Below are positions 51,299 through 59,952 of a stretch of 64,000 nt of DNA, piece by piece; within the stretch, counting starts at the first letter, position 1, and the number at the start of each line of letters is the position of its first letter. This stretch comes from Acidimicrobiia bacterium (GTDB lineage: Bacteria > Actinomycetota > Acidimicrobiia > Acidimicrobiales > Poriferisodalaceae): the NCBI GenBank assembly GCA_012960315.1, contig DUBN01000078.1, positions 103,459 through 167,458 of the forward strand, in the 5' to 3' direction. Position numbers and translations under genes: made by a program. Below the pieces are notes generated by a model. The model did no database searches. It was not told the origin of the DNA and saw nothing but the letters and a program-made list of their open reading frames with translations.

Positions 51299-52255
51299 GT
51301 GAAAGTCGGTTTTATTGGACTCGGTAACGTCGGTGGCAAATTAGCTCACAGCATTCTTCGCAATGGATTCGACCTCACGGTACGAGACTTGGACCCGGCC
51401 ACAACGCAACCGTTTCTGAGTTCTGGGGCGTCCGTTGCGCAATCCCCTCGAGAAATTGCGGAAGCGTCCGAAATCATCATCACGTGTTTACCGAGTCCCT
51501 CAGCCAGCGCATCAGTAATGGAAGACGACGACGGGATTCTCGCCGGACTCACAGAAGGGAAAATTTGGATCGAGATGAGTACCACCGACCAGCACGAGGT
51601 GCTGCGTCTCGGGCAAAAGGTCGAAGCTTTAGGTGCTTCACCCGCAGATTGCCCGGTCTCAGGTGGGTGCCATCGTGCAGCAACAGGAAACATCGCTATC
51701 TTCGCGGGCTGCACGAGGGACGTATTTGAAAGAGTGCTACCTCTTCTCACCAGGATGGGGCGACAAGTGTTGCACACTGGTGATCTTGGTTCCGCGTCAA
51801 TCTTAAAGGTCGTAACTAACTACTTAGCGACGGCGAACCTGTTGTCGCTCTCCGAAGCCCTGGTTACAACCAAGGCCGCGGGATTGGATCTAGCTACCGC
51901 CTACGAAGCTATCCGAATTAGTTCTGGTAACTCATTCGTTCACGAGACCGAAAGCCAAGTAATTCTCAACGGAAGTAGGGACATCAATTTCACGATGGAC
52001 CTCGTCGTTAAAGACATTTCACTCTTTCAAGAGATCGCCGACCGCGAAGAAGTGCCCCTTGAGCTCTCACCGTTACTAATCGAGATCTTTCGCGATGCTC
52101 AACATAGGTACGGCCCAAGAGAATGGTCGCCCAACGTCATCCGGCGCCTGGAAGATTCAACCGGCCTGGACGTCAGAGCTCCTGGCTTTCCCGCTGAAAT
52201 CGTCGATCACGAAACGGAAGAGCTCGGAGAAGAAGTCGTTGTGTCTCGCAACTGA
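51299..52255 (+). CDS. 3-hydroxyisobutyrate dehydrogenase family protein
   Basis: A 318-residue beta-hydroxyacid dehydrogenase. It has the cofactor motif GFIGLGNVGGKLA at the N-terminus, the substrate loop DCPVSGGCHRAATGNIAIFAGC (about residue 120), the catalytic lysine in SILKVVTNYLAT (about 170) and the C-terminal FTMDLVVKDISLFQE. It oxidises a 3-hydroxy acid to a semialdehyde with NAD(P). The GTG at 51299 opens directly onto the glycine motif. It is followed by the Suc/Fer-like gene after 34 bp, but the two need not be functionally linked. Confidence 0.85.
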   Translation: MKVGFIGLGNVGGKLAHSILRNGFDLTVRDLDPATTQPFLSSGASVAQSPREIAEASEIIITCLPSPSASASVMEDDDGILAGLTEGKIWIEMSTTDQHEVLRLGQKVEALGASPADCPVSGGCHRAATGNIAIFAGCTRDVFERVLPLLTRMGRQVLHTGDLGSASILKVVTNYLATANLLSLSEALVTTKAAGLDLATAYEAIRISSGNSFVHETESQVILNGSRDINFTMDLVVKDISLFQEIADREEVPLELSPLLIEIFRDAQHRYGPREWSPNVIRRLEDSTGLDVRAPGFPAEIVDHETEELGEEVVVSRN

Positions 52256-52289
52256 ATTTTCTGTGTCTGGGCTTGGACACTTCTAGTCT

Positions 52290-53246
52290 ATGAGTATGTC
52301 TAATGGGCTATCAGAGAGCGCTCTCAGGCTTCTACCCGCGGCAGACCAACAGTTGCGATGCGCTTCACACGCTCACTCCATCAACACTGACCCTTGCGGC
52401 AACGCCTTATTTGTCAACGCCCTCGTCCTGGTCGAAGTCCCTCTTCCGTGGCCAAAACCAGTTTTTAAACATCCATTGCTTCAACAATTCACATCCATGG
52501 CAACCACCTCACTAGGTTCCACACGGGTTCTGGCAGCCGTGCCTTCAGGAACACAGCCCGGTATTCGGGTCATCGTGTATCAGCGCGACAAAATCGGGGT
52601 TCAAAGCTGGGGCTTTAGGCCAACAGATCCAACAGAACTTGCGCGCTTCGCAAATCAAATCAAGACCACCCATCCTGCCGAACTAGACATCACGAGAGAC
52701 AGCATTCACCCACCAGACATCGCTGTCTTAATTTGCACCCAAGGAAGCCACGACGTCTGCTGTGGCAGCGCGGGAACAAAGTTGGCGTCTGATCTCGAGA
52801 TGGAGGCTCCTGGTCTAGCGATTTTCAGGGTCAGCCACACAGGCGGCCATCGGTTCGCTCCTACCGCGATGACAATCCCCGACGGACGAATGTGGGCCTA
52901 TTTAGACACCCAGTCAATGCTGTCGATCCTTGAACTCAGCGGAGATGTAAAAAATCTCAGCAAATACTGCAGGGGGTGGTGGGGTGCCCCAGCGGGCCCT
53001 GGCCAGGTGGCGGAACGAGCAGTGTTTGAACAGATGGGCTGGGACATGGACCTGATGCCTCGAGAAGTGTGGGCCAACAAAACAGCTACCGGCTGGACGG
53101 TAACCCTGTCTGTAGCCCTCGAGGACTGGACTGTAGAAATAATTCAAGGAAGGCAAATTCCTACGATTACCTGCCGCGCTGAGGGTGGGTTGCCCGCTAA
53201 ACCGGCCTACGAATACACCGTTACGTCCGTCAACTCACCGACGTAA
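52290..53246 (+). CDS. Suc/Fer-like family protein (thioredoxin-like [2Fe-2S] ferredoxin)
   Basis: A 318-residue member of the sucrase/ferredoxin-like family. The [2Fe-2S] site is indicated by ICTQGSHDVCCGSAGTKL (about residues 150-167) and by SHTGGHRFAPTAM (about 188). The family has a thioredoxin-like fold and is common in Actinobacteria; the function is not established but electron transfer is likely. The C-terminal part (WTVTLSVALEDWTVEII) is a beta-rich extension. Start ATG 52290; ATG 52296 is an alternative. It is convergent with hpaH. Confidence 0.78.
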   Translation: MSMSNGLSESALRLLPAADQQLRCASHAHSINTDPCGNALFVNALVLVEVPLPWPKPVFKHPLLQQFTSMATTSLGSTRVLAAVPSGTQPGIRVIVYQRDKIGVQSWGFRPTDPTELARFANQIKTTHPAELDITRDSIHPPDIAVLICTQGSHDVCCGSAGTKLASDLEMEAPGLAIFRVSHTGGHRFAPTAMTIPDGRMWAYLDTQSMLSILELSGDVKNLSKYCRGWWGAPAGPGQVAERAVFEQMGWDMDLMPREVWANKTATGWTVTLSVALEDWTVEIIQGRQIPTITCRAEGGLPAKPAYEYTVTSVNSPT

Positions 53247-53261
53247 CTTTGTAACGAAGGT

Positions 53262-54071
53262 TTAGACGAACGAAAACTCGATCACTCCTAGGTCGCGATA
53301 GTCGACTCTGAAACGATCTCCGACACGACAGTCGACCGGTCGCGTGAAAGATCCACTCAAGACAATCTGTCCGGGTTCCAAAGCAACGCCGTGGGGGGCA
53401 TACCGTCTCGCCAACCATGCAATGCCACGCGCTGGGTTTCCAAGCACGGCAGCCGCTACCCCTGACTCCTCGATGCTGCCGTTGCGTTCACATACCGCAG
53501 CTATCCACGGCAGATCTAGATCTTTGGGGTTCTTACGAAAATCCCCCATGATGATGCCTGCATCCGCGGCGTTGTCGGAGATGGTGTCGGTGACCGTTCG
53601 AGTGAGTCCCGTGCGGGGATGCCTGCGATACGAACGGGCGTCAATCAATTCGATCGCAGGAACGACGGCTTCTGTCGCGTCGAGTACCTGGTCAACGGTG
53701 ACGTCAACCCCCTCAATGCGTTCACCAATCACGAAGGCCAACTCAACTTCGATCTTGGGGTCGCAATAGCCCGAGGTTTTCAACTCACAGCCATTGTGGA
53801 ACACCATGTCATCAAGCAGATAGCCGTAATCTGGTTCGTCGATATTCATCGCCAACTGCATAGCTCGAGACGTAAGCCCAATCTTGTGACCAACAAGTTG
53901 AGCACCGCGATCCAACTCGATCCGGAGCCACGCTTTCTGAATCGCATAACCATCATCTACGGTCATCGCCGGATGTTCCACGCTTACGGGATCTATCTGA
54001 CTGGCGGTCTGTCGAGCCTCGTCATGAAGGTGAGCTTGGCGCTCAACTTCCTTGTCGTTCAAAGTCCTCAA
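53262..54071 (-). CDS. hpaH: 2-oxo-hept-3-ene-1,7-dioate hydratase (HpaH)
   Basis: A 269-residue hydratase of the fumarylacetoacetate-hydrolase-related MhpD/HpaH type. LVGHKIGLTSRAMQLAMNI (about residue 60), IDEPDYGYLLDDMV (about 77) and PKIEVELAFVIGERI (about 105) match HpaH closely; the metal-binding glutamates of EVEL are present. It adds water to 2-oxo-hept-3-ene-1,7-dioate, late in the homoprotocatechuate meta pathway. It overlaps hpaE by 4 bp (ATGA), and hpaE overlaps hpaF, so hpaF-hpaE-hpaH is one operon read on the minus strand. Confidence 0.87.
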   Translation of the reverse strand: MRTLNDKEVERQAHLHDEARQTASQIDPVSVEHPAMTVDDGYAIQKAWLRIELDRGAQLVGHKIGLTSRAMQLAMNIDEPDYGYLLDDMVFHNGCELKTSGYCDPKIEVELAFVIGERIEGVDVTVDQVLDATEAVVPAIELIDARSYRRHPRTGLTRTVTDTISDNAADAGIIMGDFRKNPKDLDLPWIAAVCERNGSIEESGVAAAVLGNPARGIAWLARRYAPHGVALEPGQIVLSGSFTRPVDCRVGDRFRVDYRDLGVIEFSFV

Positions 54072-55597
54072 GTTTTCGCCGCCCCTAATTTGCCAATGTC
54101 ATGTCGGCCGTAAGCCATCGCTATGTTCTTAGTTTCCATGTAAAAATCAAAGCTGTAGTCGCCCCCATCACGTCCAATACCACTCCGTTTGGTCCCTCCA
54201 AATGGCGTAGCTAAATGTCTGACGTTCTGCGAATTTACCCACACCATCCCAACGTCGAGATCACGCGCGACTCGGTGGGCTCGTCCACTGTCTCCAGTCC
54301 ACAAATATCCAGCAAGCCCATATTCAACATCGTTGGCGATCTGCACTGCCTCGCTCTCATCCGAGAACGGAATCACCGTTAACGCCGGACCGAAGATTTC
54401 TTCCTGACTAATACGCATGGAATTATTCGCTTCAAGGAAAAGCATCGGCGGGACGAAATTCGAATTGGGATCAAACTTTGAATCTCCAATTACTACCCTG
54501 GCGCCATCCTCGATTGCCTTATCTAGATAGGACCTGACTTTGGCGCAATGCAGCGGATGGATCAGCGGTCCGATCTCTGTCCTTGGGTCTAATGGGTCGC
54601 CCACCTGAAGGCCGTTCACTCGCTCTGTCAAACGCTCAACGAACCAATCATGAACCGTGTCTTGCACGATAAGACGACTGCTAGAGGTGCACCTCTCACC
54701 GTTGAGGCTGTAGATCATAAACACCACAGCGTCGAGGGCTCGTTCTAAATCGGCATCATCGAAGACAACGACCGGATTTTTTCCGCCGAGTTCAAAATGC
54801 AACCGCTTTAGCGTTGGCGCTCCCTGAGCCTGGATCAGTGAACCTGTAGAAGATTCACCTACGAACGCGATGGCCTTTATCGCCGGGTGTTCAGTGAGTG
54901 CTTTCCCTGCAACTTCCCCAACGCCGTGGACAACATTTAGCACTCCCGCAGGAAGCCCGGCCTCACCAGCTATTTCTGCAAGTATTGACGCCGTCAGCGG
55001 ACTCCATTCCGCGGGCTTGTGCACCACTGTGCATCCCGATGCGAGCGCAGGAGCGATTTTCCATGTGGAAAGCATGAACGGTGTGTTCCACGGCGTAATC
55101 ACTCCAACGGGGCCAATAGCTCGTCTCGTCGAATAGTTAAGATGCGTCGATGTGGGCATGGCATCACCATCGAGCGCAGCCGGCGCGGCATCCGCGAAGT
55201 ATCGAAAATTTTCTGCCCCGCGAATCGCCGCCGAACTCATAAAGCGAATTGGCTGACCAGTGTCGACAGATTCGATCACTGCGATTTCATCGGCACGCTC
55301 AACGATCAAATCAGCAACTCTGTGCAAGATCTTCTTACGTTCGCCACCCGGCAGCGAAACCCAACCGTCGAACGCTTCCGCTGCAGCGTCCGCGGCAAGC
55401 GCGATTTCAGTTGGTCCTCCAGCAGCGACCTGACCTAACGACATTTGATCTATCGGAGAAACGTTGTCAAATGTCAGCGACGAAGAACTGGGAACAAGTT
55501 CGCCGTCGATGAGATGTAAGAGTGGACTACTTGAAAACCGAGCGAGCGCTTCATTAGCTACCTCCCTATTTTCCTCAACTGTTCGCGATGAACTCAC
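54068..55597 (-). CDS. hpaE: 5-carboxymethyl-2-hydroxymuconate semialdehyde dehydrogenase (HpaE)
   Basis: A 509-residue NAD-dependent aldehyde dehydrogenase. The N-terminal SSSRTVEENREVANEALARF leads to VGVITPWNTPFMLSTWKIAPAL (about residue 165), HFELGGKNPVVVF (about 270) with the catalytic glutamate, GERCTSSSRLIV (about 305) with the nucleophilic cysteine, and the EEIFGPALTVIPF motif (about 400). It oxidises the ring-cleavage product semialdehyde to 5-carboxymethyl-2-hydroxymuconate. The placement between hpaF and hpaH fixes the assignment. 4-bp overlaps on both sides. Confidence 0.9.
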   Translation of the reverse strand: MSSSRTVEENREVANEALARFSSSPLLHLIDGELVPSSSSLTFDNVSPIDQMSLGQVAAGGPTEIALAADAAAEAFDGWVSLPGGERKKILHRVADLIVERADEIAVIESVDTGQPIRFMSSAAIRGAENFRYFADAAPAALDGDAMPTSTHLNYSTRRAIGPVGVITPWNTPFMLSTWKIAPALASGCTVVHKPAEWSPLTASILAEIAGEAGLPAGVLNVVHGVGEVAGKALTEHPAIKAIAFVGESSTGSLIQAQGAPTLKRLHFELGGKNPVVVFDDADLERALDAVVFMIYSLNGERCTSSSRLIVQDTVHDWFVERLTERVNGLQVGDPLDPRTEIGPLIHPLHCAKVRSYLDKAIEDGARVVIGDSKFDPNSNFVPPMLFLEANNSMRISQEEIFGPALTVIPFSDESEAVQIANDVEYGLAGYLWTGDSGRAHRVARDLDVGMVWVNSQNVRHLATPFGGTKRSGIGRDGGDYSFDFYMETKNIAMAYGRHDIGKLGAAKT

Positions 55598-55983
55598 CTC
55601 AACTCCTCGTAATGATCGCGGATCGAGTTGTCGTTAATCCTCATTGCCGCATCAATTGCCTGAACTTCGACGCTCAACGCCAATGGTTGCTCCTCGCGAA
55701 TCTGACTCAATGAATCCGAGCACGCCACCATCAGAAGATCTCTGATCTCTAACAGCGGTTCCTGCCCTCTATCTCCATTGAGCCGAGCTATCACCGCGAC
55801 AAACAAGTTGCGAGCGTCCCCGTTCGCCACCACATACTGCTCATGTTTCATGGCACGGGTCCGAAGCCCAGCTAACGGGACCAAGGCGTGCGATGCGGCT
55901 GCAGTATGTATCGACGTAAGTAGCTCTCCAACATCAATATGGTCTTCAAGATTGGCCGAATACTCAACGACAATATGGGGCAT
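55594..55983 (-). CDS. hpaF: 5-carboxymethyl-2-hydroxymuconate delta-isomerase (HpaF)
   Basis: A 129-residue isomerase of the tautomerase superfamily. It starts MPHIVVEYSANLEDHID, so removal of the initiator Met leaves the catalytic Pro1. It has HALVPLAGLRTRAMKHEQYVVANGDARNLFVAV (residues about 32-64) and NDNSIRDHYEELR at the C-terminus, matching the HpaF family. It shifts the double bond in 5-carboxymethyl-2-hydroxymuconate. It is first in the minus-strand operon with hpaE and hpaH, divergent from hpaG across an 82-bp region carrying a palindrome. Confidence 0.88.
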   Translation of the reverse strand: MPHIVVEYSANLEDHIDVGELLTSIHTAAASHALVPLAGLRTRAMKHEQYVVANGDARNLFVAVIARLNGDRGQEPLLEIRDLLMVACSDSLSQIREEQPLALSVEVQAIDAAMRINDNSIRDHYEELR

Positions 55984-56028
55984 TCATTCGCTTCCCGTTA
56001 GAGCCTCTATCTCGGCCCGTCGATGTGC

Positions 56029-56040
56029 GTAACATGTTAC
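56029..56040. promoter_or_regulatory. Perfect palindrome GTAACATGTTAC, probable HpaR operator
   Basis: A 12-bp perfect palindrome between the divergent hpaF and hpaG, 25 bp before the hpaG start. A MarR-type regulator (hpaR) is encoded two genes away, so it is the natural candidate to bind here and repress both transcripts until 4-hydroxyphenylacetate or homoprotocatechuate is present. Confidence 0.6.
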
Positions 56041-56065
56041 CAACTATTGATAGGGAGCTTTCCTC

Positions 56066-56932
56066 ATGAAATTCGTCACCTATCGCCATGGAGGAAGAAT
56101 CACTTGGGGAGCTGTCACCGAGGACGGTGGTGGAGTTGTGGATCTCGGGCGACGCCTTCCAGATTTGCCGGACCTCAGCAGCGCCCTAGAGAGTGGCCGT
56201 CTCGACGAAGCGCGAGACGCAGCTAGTTGGGCTGAAGCCGACTGCGCATTATCTGAAGTGATGTTTGAGAGAACGATTCCGCGACCAAGAAAAATTATTT
56301 GTATCGGAGTGAATTACGGCGGTCGAAACGCCGAATACGCGGATTCGAGCTCAAGCAGCAACCCAAGCGTTTTTGTGCGATTTCCTGCGTCTCTGACTGG
56401 ACACGGACAGCCGCTCATCAGACCCCCAGAAAGCGAACAACTTGACTACGAAGGAGAGATCGTCGCCGTAATCGGCAAGCACGGCCGGCGCATCGAACAA
56501 CAACACGCTCGCGAATACATTGCTGGTTTAACTCTCGGTAATGAGGGCACCATTCGCGACTGGCTACGCCACGCGAAATTCAATGTAACCCAAGGAAAGA
56601 ACTGGGAACGGTCAGGCTCCATGGGGCCGTGGCTAGTCACCCTAGATGAAATCGGCAACTTCGAAGATCTGCGCCTACAAACTCGCGTCAACGGAGAACT
56701 GCGCCAAGACGACAGTCCTGTCACGATGGCTTACTCGATCGAATATCAGATCGAATATCTGTCGAAGTTCATCACCCTCGAACCCGGTGATGTGATCTAC
56801 ACGGGCACGCCGACGGGAGCCGGAGCGCATCTCGACCCTCCTGTGTGGCTAGCTCCAGGCGACGTGGTTGAAGTCTCCGTCGAAGGCATCGGGACTCTAA
56901 CCAACACAATCGAAGATGAGGATTTGTCGTGA
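56066..56932 (+). CDS. hpaG: Fumarylacetoacetate hydrolase family protein (HpaG-like)
   Basis: A 288-residue FAH-fold protein. The C-terminal catalytic core shows IICIGVNYGGRNAEYA (about residue 75), the metal-binding DYEGEIVAVIGKHGRRI (about 130), WERSGSMGPWLV (about 190) and VIYTGTPTGAGAHLDPP (about 250). In this neighbourhood it most likely decarboxylates or isomerises the homoprotocatechuate product (HpaG). Because hmgA lies three genes downstream, a role as fumarylacetoacetase in the homogentisate route cannot be excluded. It overlaps hpaR by 4 bp (GTGA). Confidence 0.78.
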   Translation: MKFVTYRHGGRITWGAVTEDGGGVVDLGRRLPDLPDLSSALESGRLDEARDAASWAEADCALSEVMFERTIPRPRKIICIGVNYGGRNAEYADSSSSSNPSVFVRFPASLTGHGQPLIRPPESEQLDYEGEIVAVIGKHGRRIEQQHAREYIAGLTLGNEGTIRDWLRHAKFNVTQGKNWERSGSMGPWLVTLDEIGNFEDLRLQTRVNGELRQDDSPVTMAYSIEYQIEYLSKFITLEPGDVIYTGTPTGAGAHLDPPVWLAPGDVVEVSVEGIGTLTNTIEDEDLS

Positions 56933-57378
56933 CTCAACCTCTTCGACCATTCGAACGTTCCCTGCCTATGGCATTGATGCGCGCCAGAGAGGCAGTTATG
57001 CGCGAATTTAGGCCACGCTTAGCGGCCGACGCGCTGACCGAACAACAATGGCGAGTCCTTCGAACCCTCTCCGCGTTTGAGAAACCGCTCACCACGCGCG
57101 AACTCAGCGAAATGACGTTCCTTCTCGGTCCGTCACTATCCCGCATAACTGCAAACCTCTCTGAACGCAGTCTCCTTAGACGTGCGCCACATCCAACCGA
57201 CCAAAGAAGCAACCTCCTAGACCTCACTGACACAGGCAAGGCACTGGTTTCCAAGGTCGCTGCAGGGAGCGAGGAGGGTTATGCAGCAATTGAAGCCCGC
57301 TTCGGGGTAGCCCAATTAGAACTACTCCATGAGCTGTTAGATGAGCTAGCCGCTGCGCAAACCGCCGAAGAGTCCTAA
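56929..57378 (+). CDS. hpaR: MarR-family regulator of homoprotocatechuate degradation (HpaR)
   Basis: A 149-residue MarR regulator. Its core, MALMRAREAVMREFRPRL, then ADALTEQQWRVLRTLSAF (about residue 35), GPSLSRITANLSERSLLRR (about 75) and EARFGVAQLELLHELLDEL, follows the HpaR family of Escherichia coli closely. HpaR represses hpa genes and is released by aromatic inducers. GTG start overlapping hpaG by 4 bp. The palindrome at 56029 is its likely site. Confidence 0.85.
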   Translation: MTQPLRPFERSLPMALMRAREAVMREFRPRLAADALTEQQWRVLRTLSAFEKPLTTRELSEMTFLLGPSLSRITANLSERSLLRRAPHPTDQRSNLLDLTDTGKALVSKVAAGSEEGYAAIEARFGVAQLELLHELLDELAAAQTAEES

Positions 57379-57415
57379 GGTTTGCAAGGTTCAGGCTGCC
57401 GAAGGGGGAAGAGCT

Positions 57416-58639
57416 ATGAGCGCACCGCTTGAAGGCATCCGAGTTATCGAGTTCGCGAACTTTGCTGCTGCACCTTCAGCGACAGCAATCATGGCCGATC
57501 TAGGCGCTGAAGTAATCAAGGTGGAAGCCATCGGAGGTGATCCGATCAGAGGTCTTATGAAGCAGGCCAAAGTCAGCGACGGCGAGCACAACCCCGATTA
57601 CCCCTTCCAATTCATTAACCGAGGCAAGAAAGGGATAGAACTCAATCTTGACAATCCCGAAGGCGCTGATATCGCCCGCCGATTAATAGCGCAATGCGAC
57701 GTCGTTGTCATGAATCTTCTCAAGGAGCGTCGAGAGCGCTTCGGCCTCGGGACCGACGACCTATTCCAAATCAAACCCGATCTCGTGATCGGTTTATTAT
57801 CCGGGTATGGCGAAGTTGGTGAAGAGATCAACCGTCCCGGCTACGACGTCACTGCCTTTTTCGCTCGATCAGGTGTCTACGGCGGTGGCACGACCCCAGG
57901 CGGTGCACCACCCCACGCTCGTCCCGGTTCAGGTGACCACACGACTTCCATAGCGTTATTCGGGGCGCTAATGACCGGGTTGCGATCCCGCGACGTGACC
58001 GGAGAAGGGCAAGTCGTTGAGGCATCGCTGTTACGAACAGCAACGTGGACCATCAGCCTCGATTTAGTGACTTCACTGGTCGACGGCCAACCGGCCTACA
58101 ACCGCCCAAGAGAAAAAGGCCTGTCAGCGATGTTAGAAGCGTTTCAAGCCTCAGACGGACGATGGCTTCAGTTCGCTATGCCCGACACAGGAGACGCTTG
58201 GGAACGGTTTTGTAGAGCGTTGGACCGCGAAGACCTGTTAACGATGGATGAGTTTTCTTCAGGTCGTCTCAGATATCAGAACATGTCTCAACTCCTCGCA
58301 ACCATCGACGAAAGCGTCGGTTCCATGCCAGCAGACCACTGGATGCCCCGGCTTGACGAGCACAGGTGTATTTGGGCACCAATTAATGATTCGGCGGCGG
58401 CTGTACAAGATCCTCAAGTTCGGGCAACGGGCGCCTTCGAGACGATTCATCATCCTGTAGTTGGAGATTTTGAGACCGTCGCCTTGCCTTTCCGATTGCA
58501 CGACGCCCCAAACGTGGGAGTCAAAGGACCAGCGCCCGAAAAAGGTGAACACACCGATCAAGTCCTTCGCGAACTTCTGCATTTAAGCGAAGAGGAAATC
58601 GAAGCGCTTGAGTCAAGCGGAGTTGTCCACCGCGGCTAG
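57416..58639 (+). CDS. CaiB/BaiF type III CoA-transferase
   Basis: A 407-residue type III CoA-transferase. Motifs: GIRVIEFANFAAAPSATAIMADLGAEVIKVE (first ~35 residues, in two parts), NRGKKGIELNLDN (about 62), VVMNLLKERRERFGLG (about 98) and the active-site strand GQVVEASLLRTA (about 202), with glutamate in place of aspartate. It likely moves CoA between organic acids. Here it sits between hpaR and homogentisate dioxygenase, so it may activate an aromatic or dicarboxylic intermediate; the link is inference. It precedes hmgA by 14 bp. Confidence 0.85.
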   Translation: MSAPLEGIRVIEFANFAAAPSATAIMADLGAEVIKVEAIGGDPIRGLMKQAKVSDGEHNPDYPFQFINRGKKGIELNLDNPEGADIARRLIAQCDVVVMNLLKERRERFGLGTDDLFQIKPDLVIGLLSGYGEVGEEINRPGYDVTAFFARSGVYGGGTTPGGAPPHARPGSGDHTTSIALFGALMTGLRSRDVTGEGQVVEASLLRTATWTISLDLVTSLVDGQPAYNRPREKGLSAMLEAFQASDGRWLQFAMPDTGDAWERFCRALDREDLLTMDEFSSGRLRYQNMSQLLATIDESVGSMPADHWMPRLDEHRCIWAPINDSAAAVQDPQVRATGAFETIHHPVVGDFETVALPFRLHDAPNVGVKGPAPEKGEHTDQVLRELLHLSEEEIEALESSGVVHRG

Positions 58640-58653
58640 GTGGAACGCCTAGC

Positions 58654-59952
58654 GTGACTCCAATGGTTGACTTCAGCTACCAAACCGGATTCGGCAACCA
58701 CTTCGAAACCGAAGCAGACCCAGGCGTCTTGCCCCATGGTCAAAACTCGCCACAAAAAGTCCACGGCGGCCTGTTCACCGAACAGATAACCGGCACAGCG
58801 TTCACCGCACCGCGACGCTCGATGCGAAGAAGTTGGGTTTACAGGATGCGGCCCTCGGTGCGGCACTTCAGCAACTTGCAACCAATCGATAACGGTTTAA
58901 TACGGACGGGCCCTGACAAAGAGTCGGTATCAGCCCCTGTGCAACTCCGTTGGGACCCATTCCCGGCTTCTTCGCTCAAAACTAACTGGTTCACGGGTCT
59001 GACCACCGTCGCAACTAACGGCAGCAACGAAATGCAGACAGGGGGCGCTGTTCATCACTTCGTTGCGACCGACTCAATGGAAGACCTCGCCTTTGTCGAC
59101 ACCGACGGAGAGCTAATGCTTGTCCCTTATGACGGTCGGCTCGTGGTGCGCACCGAAATGGGCCACATACATGTCGCGCCTGGATATCTGGCAGTCATTC
59201 CTCGAGGAGTGAAGTTTGCCGTCGACCTGCTGGACTCGACAGCGCGCGGTTATGTTTGCGAAAACTACGGTCCAGCGTTCGATCTCCCAGAGCACGGATT
59301 GCTCGGTCCCGACGCCAACGCGCTGCCACGAGATTTTGAATACCCAGTAGCGAGCTATGACGCTGGTGATAGTGCCACGAAACTCGTCGCGAAAATCAGT
59401 GGCCAGTTATACGCGACCGATTTAGAGCATTCCCCTTTTGATGTCGTCGCCTGGCACGGGAATTTATCCCCATATCGCTATGAATTGCGACGGTTCTGTG
59501 CTGTAGGACCGGTCATTTTTGACCACCCTGACCCATCTATATGGACGCTTCTCTCTTCGGCTTCCGATACCAGCGGAACTGCCAACATCGATTTCATTCT
59601 ATTTCGAGAACACTGGCGAGTCGCCGAGCACACGTTTCGCCCGCCTTGGTTCCATTCAAATGTGATGAGCGAACTTATGGGTCTGATCGAGGGAATTTAT
59701 GATGCAAAAGCAGAAGGGTTTCTTCCTGGGGGGATTTCTATTCATAATGCATTCATTCCTCACGGCCCCGATGCCGCGGCCTACGAGTCCGCGACCCAGG
59801 CAGATTTAGTTCCAGTGAAAGGCCCCGACTCTCTCGCAGTAATGTGGGAATCTCGCTACCGGTGGGCCCCCACCTCGTGGGCTATGGCCTTACCGGAATT
59901 ACAAGGTGACTACCCCGACAGGTGGGCAGGCCTTCATCGAGAATACAACTAG
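58654..59952 (+). CDS. hmgA: Homogentisate 1,2-dioxygenase
   Basis: A 432-residue ring-cleaving dioxygenase. The N-terminal YQTGFGNHFETEADPGVLP and QNSPQKVHGGLFTEQITGTAF (about residues 20-48) and the iron-binding region FHSNVMSELMGLIEG to GFLPGGISIHNAFIPHGPD (about 330-370) match the family; the iron ligands (two His and one Glu) lie there. It opens the homogentisate ring to maleylacetoacetate using O2, in tyrosine and phenylalanine breakdown. No maleylacetoacetate isomerase is seen. GTG start at 58654; ATG 58663 is an alternative. It converges with the FAD oxidoreductase and overlaps it by 4 bp. Confidence 0.92.
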   Translation: MTPMVDFSYQTGFGNHFETEADPGVLPHGQNSPQKVHGGLFTEQITGTAFTAPRRSMRRSWVYRMRPSVRHFSNLQPIDNGLIRTGPDKESVSAPVQLRWDPFPASSLKTNWFTGLTTVATNGSNEMQTGGAVHHFVATDSMEDLAFVDTDGELMLVPYDGRLVVRTEMGHIHVAPGYLAVIPRGVKFAVDLLDSTARGYVCENYGPAFDLPEHGLLGPDANALPRDFEYPVASYDAGDSATKLVAKISGQLYATDLEHSPFDVVAWHGNLSPYRYELRRFCAVGPVIFDHPDPSIWTLLSSASDTSGTANIDFILFREHWRVAEHTFRPPWFHSNVMSELMGLIEGIYDAKAEGFLPGGISIHNAFIPHGPDAAAYESATQADLVPVKGPDSLAVMWESRYRWAPTSWAMALPELQGDYPDRWAGLHREYN

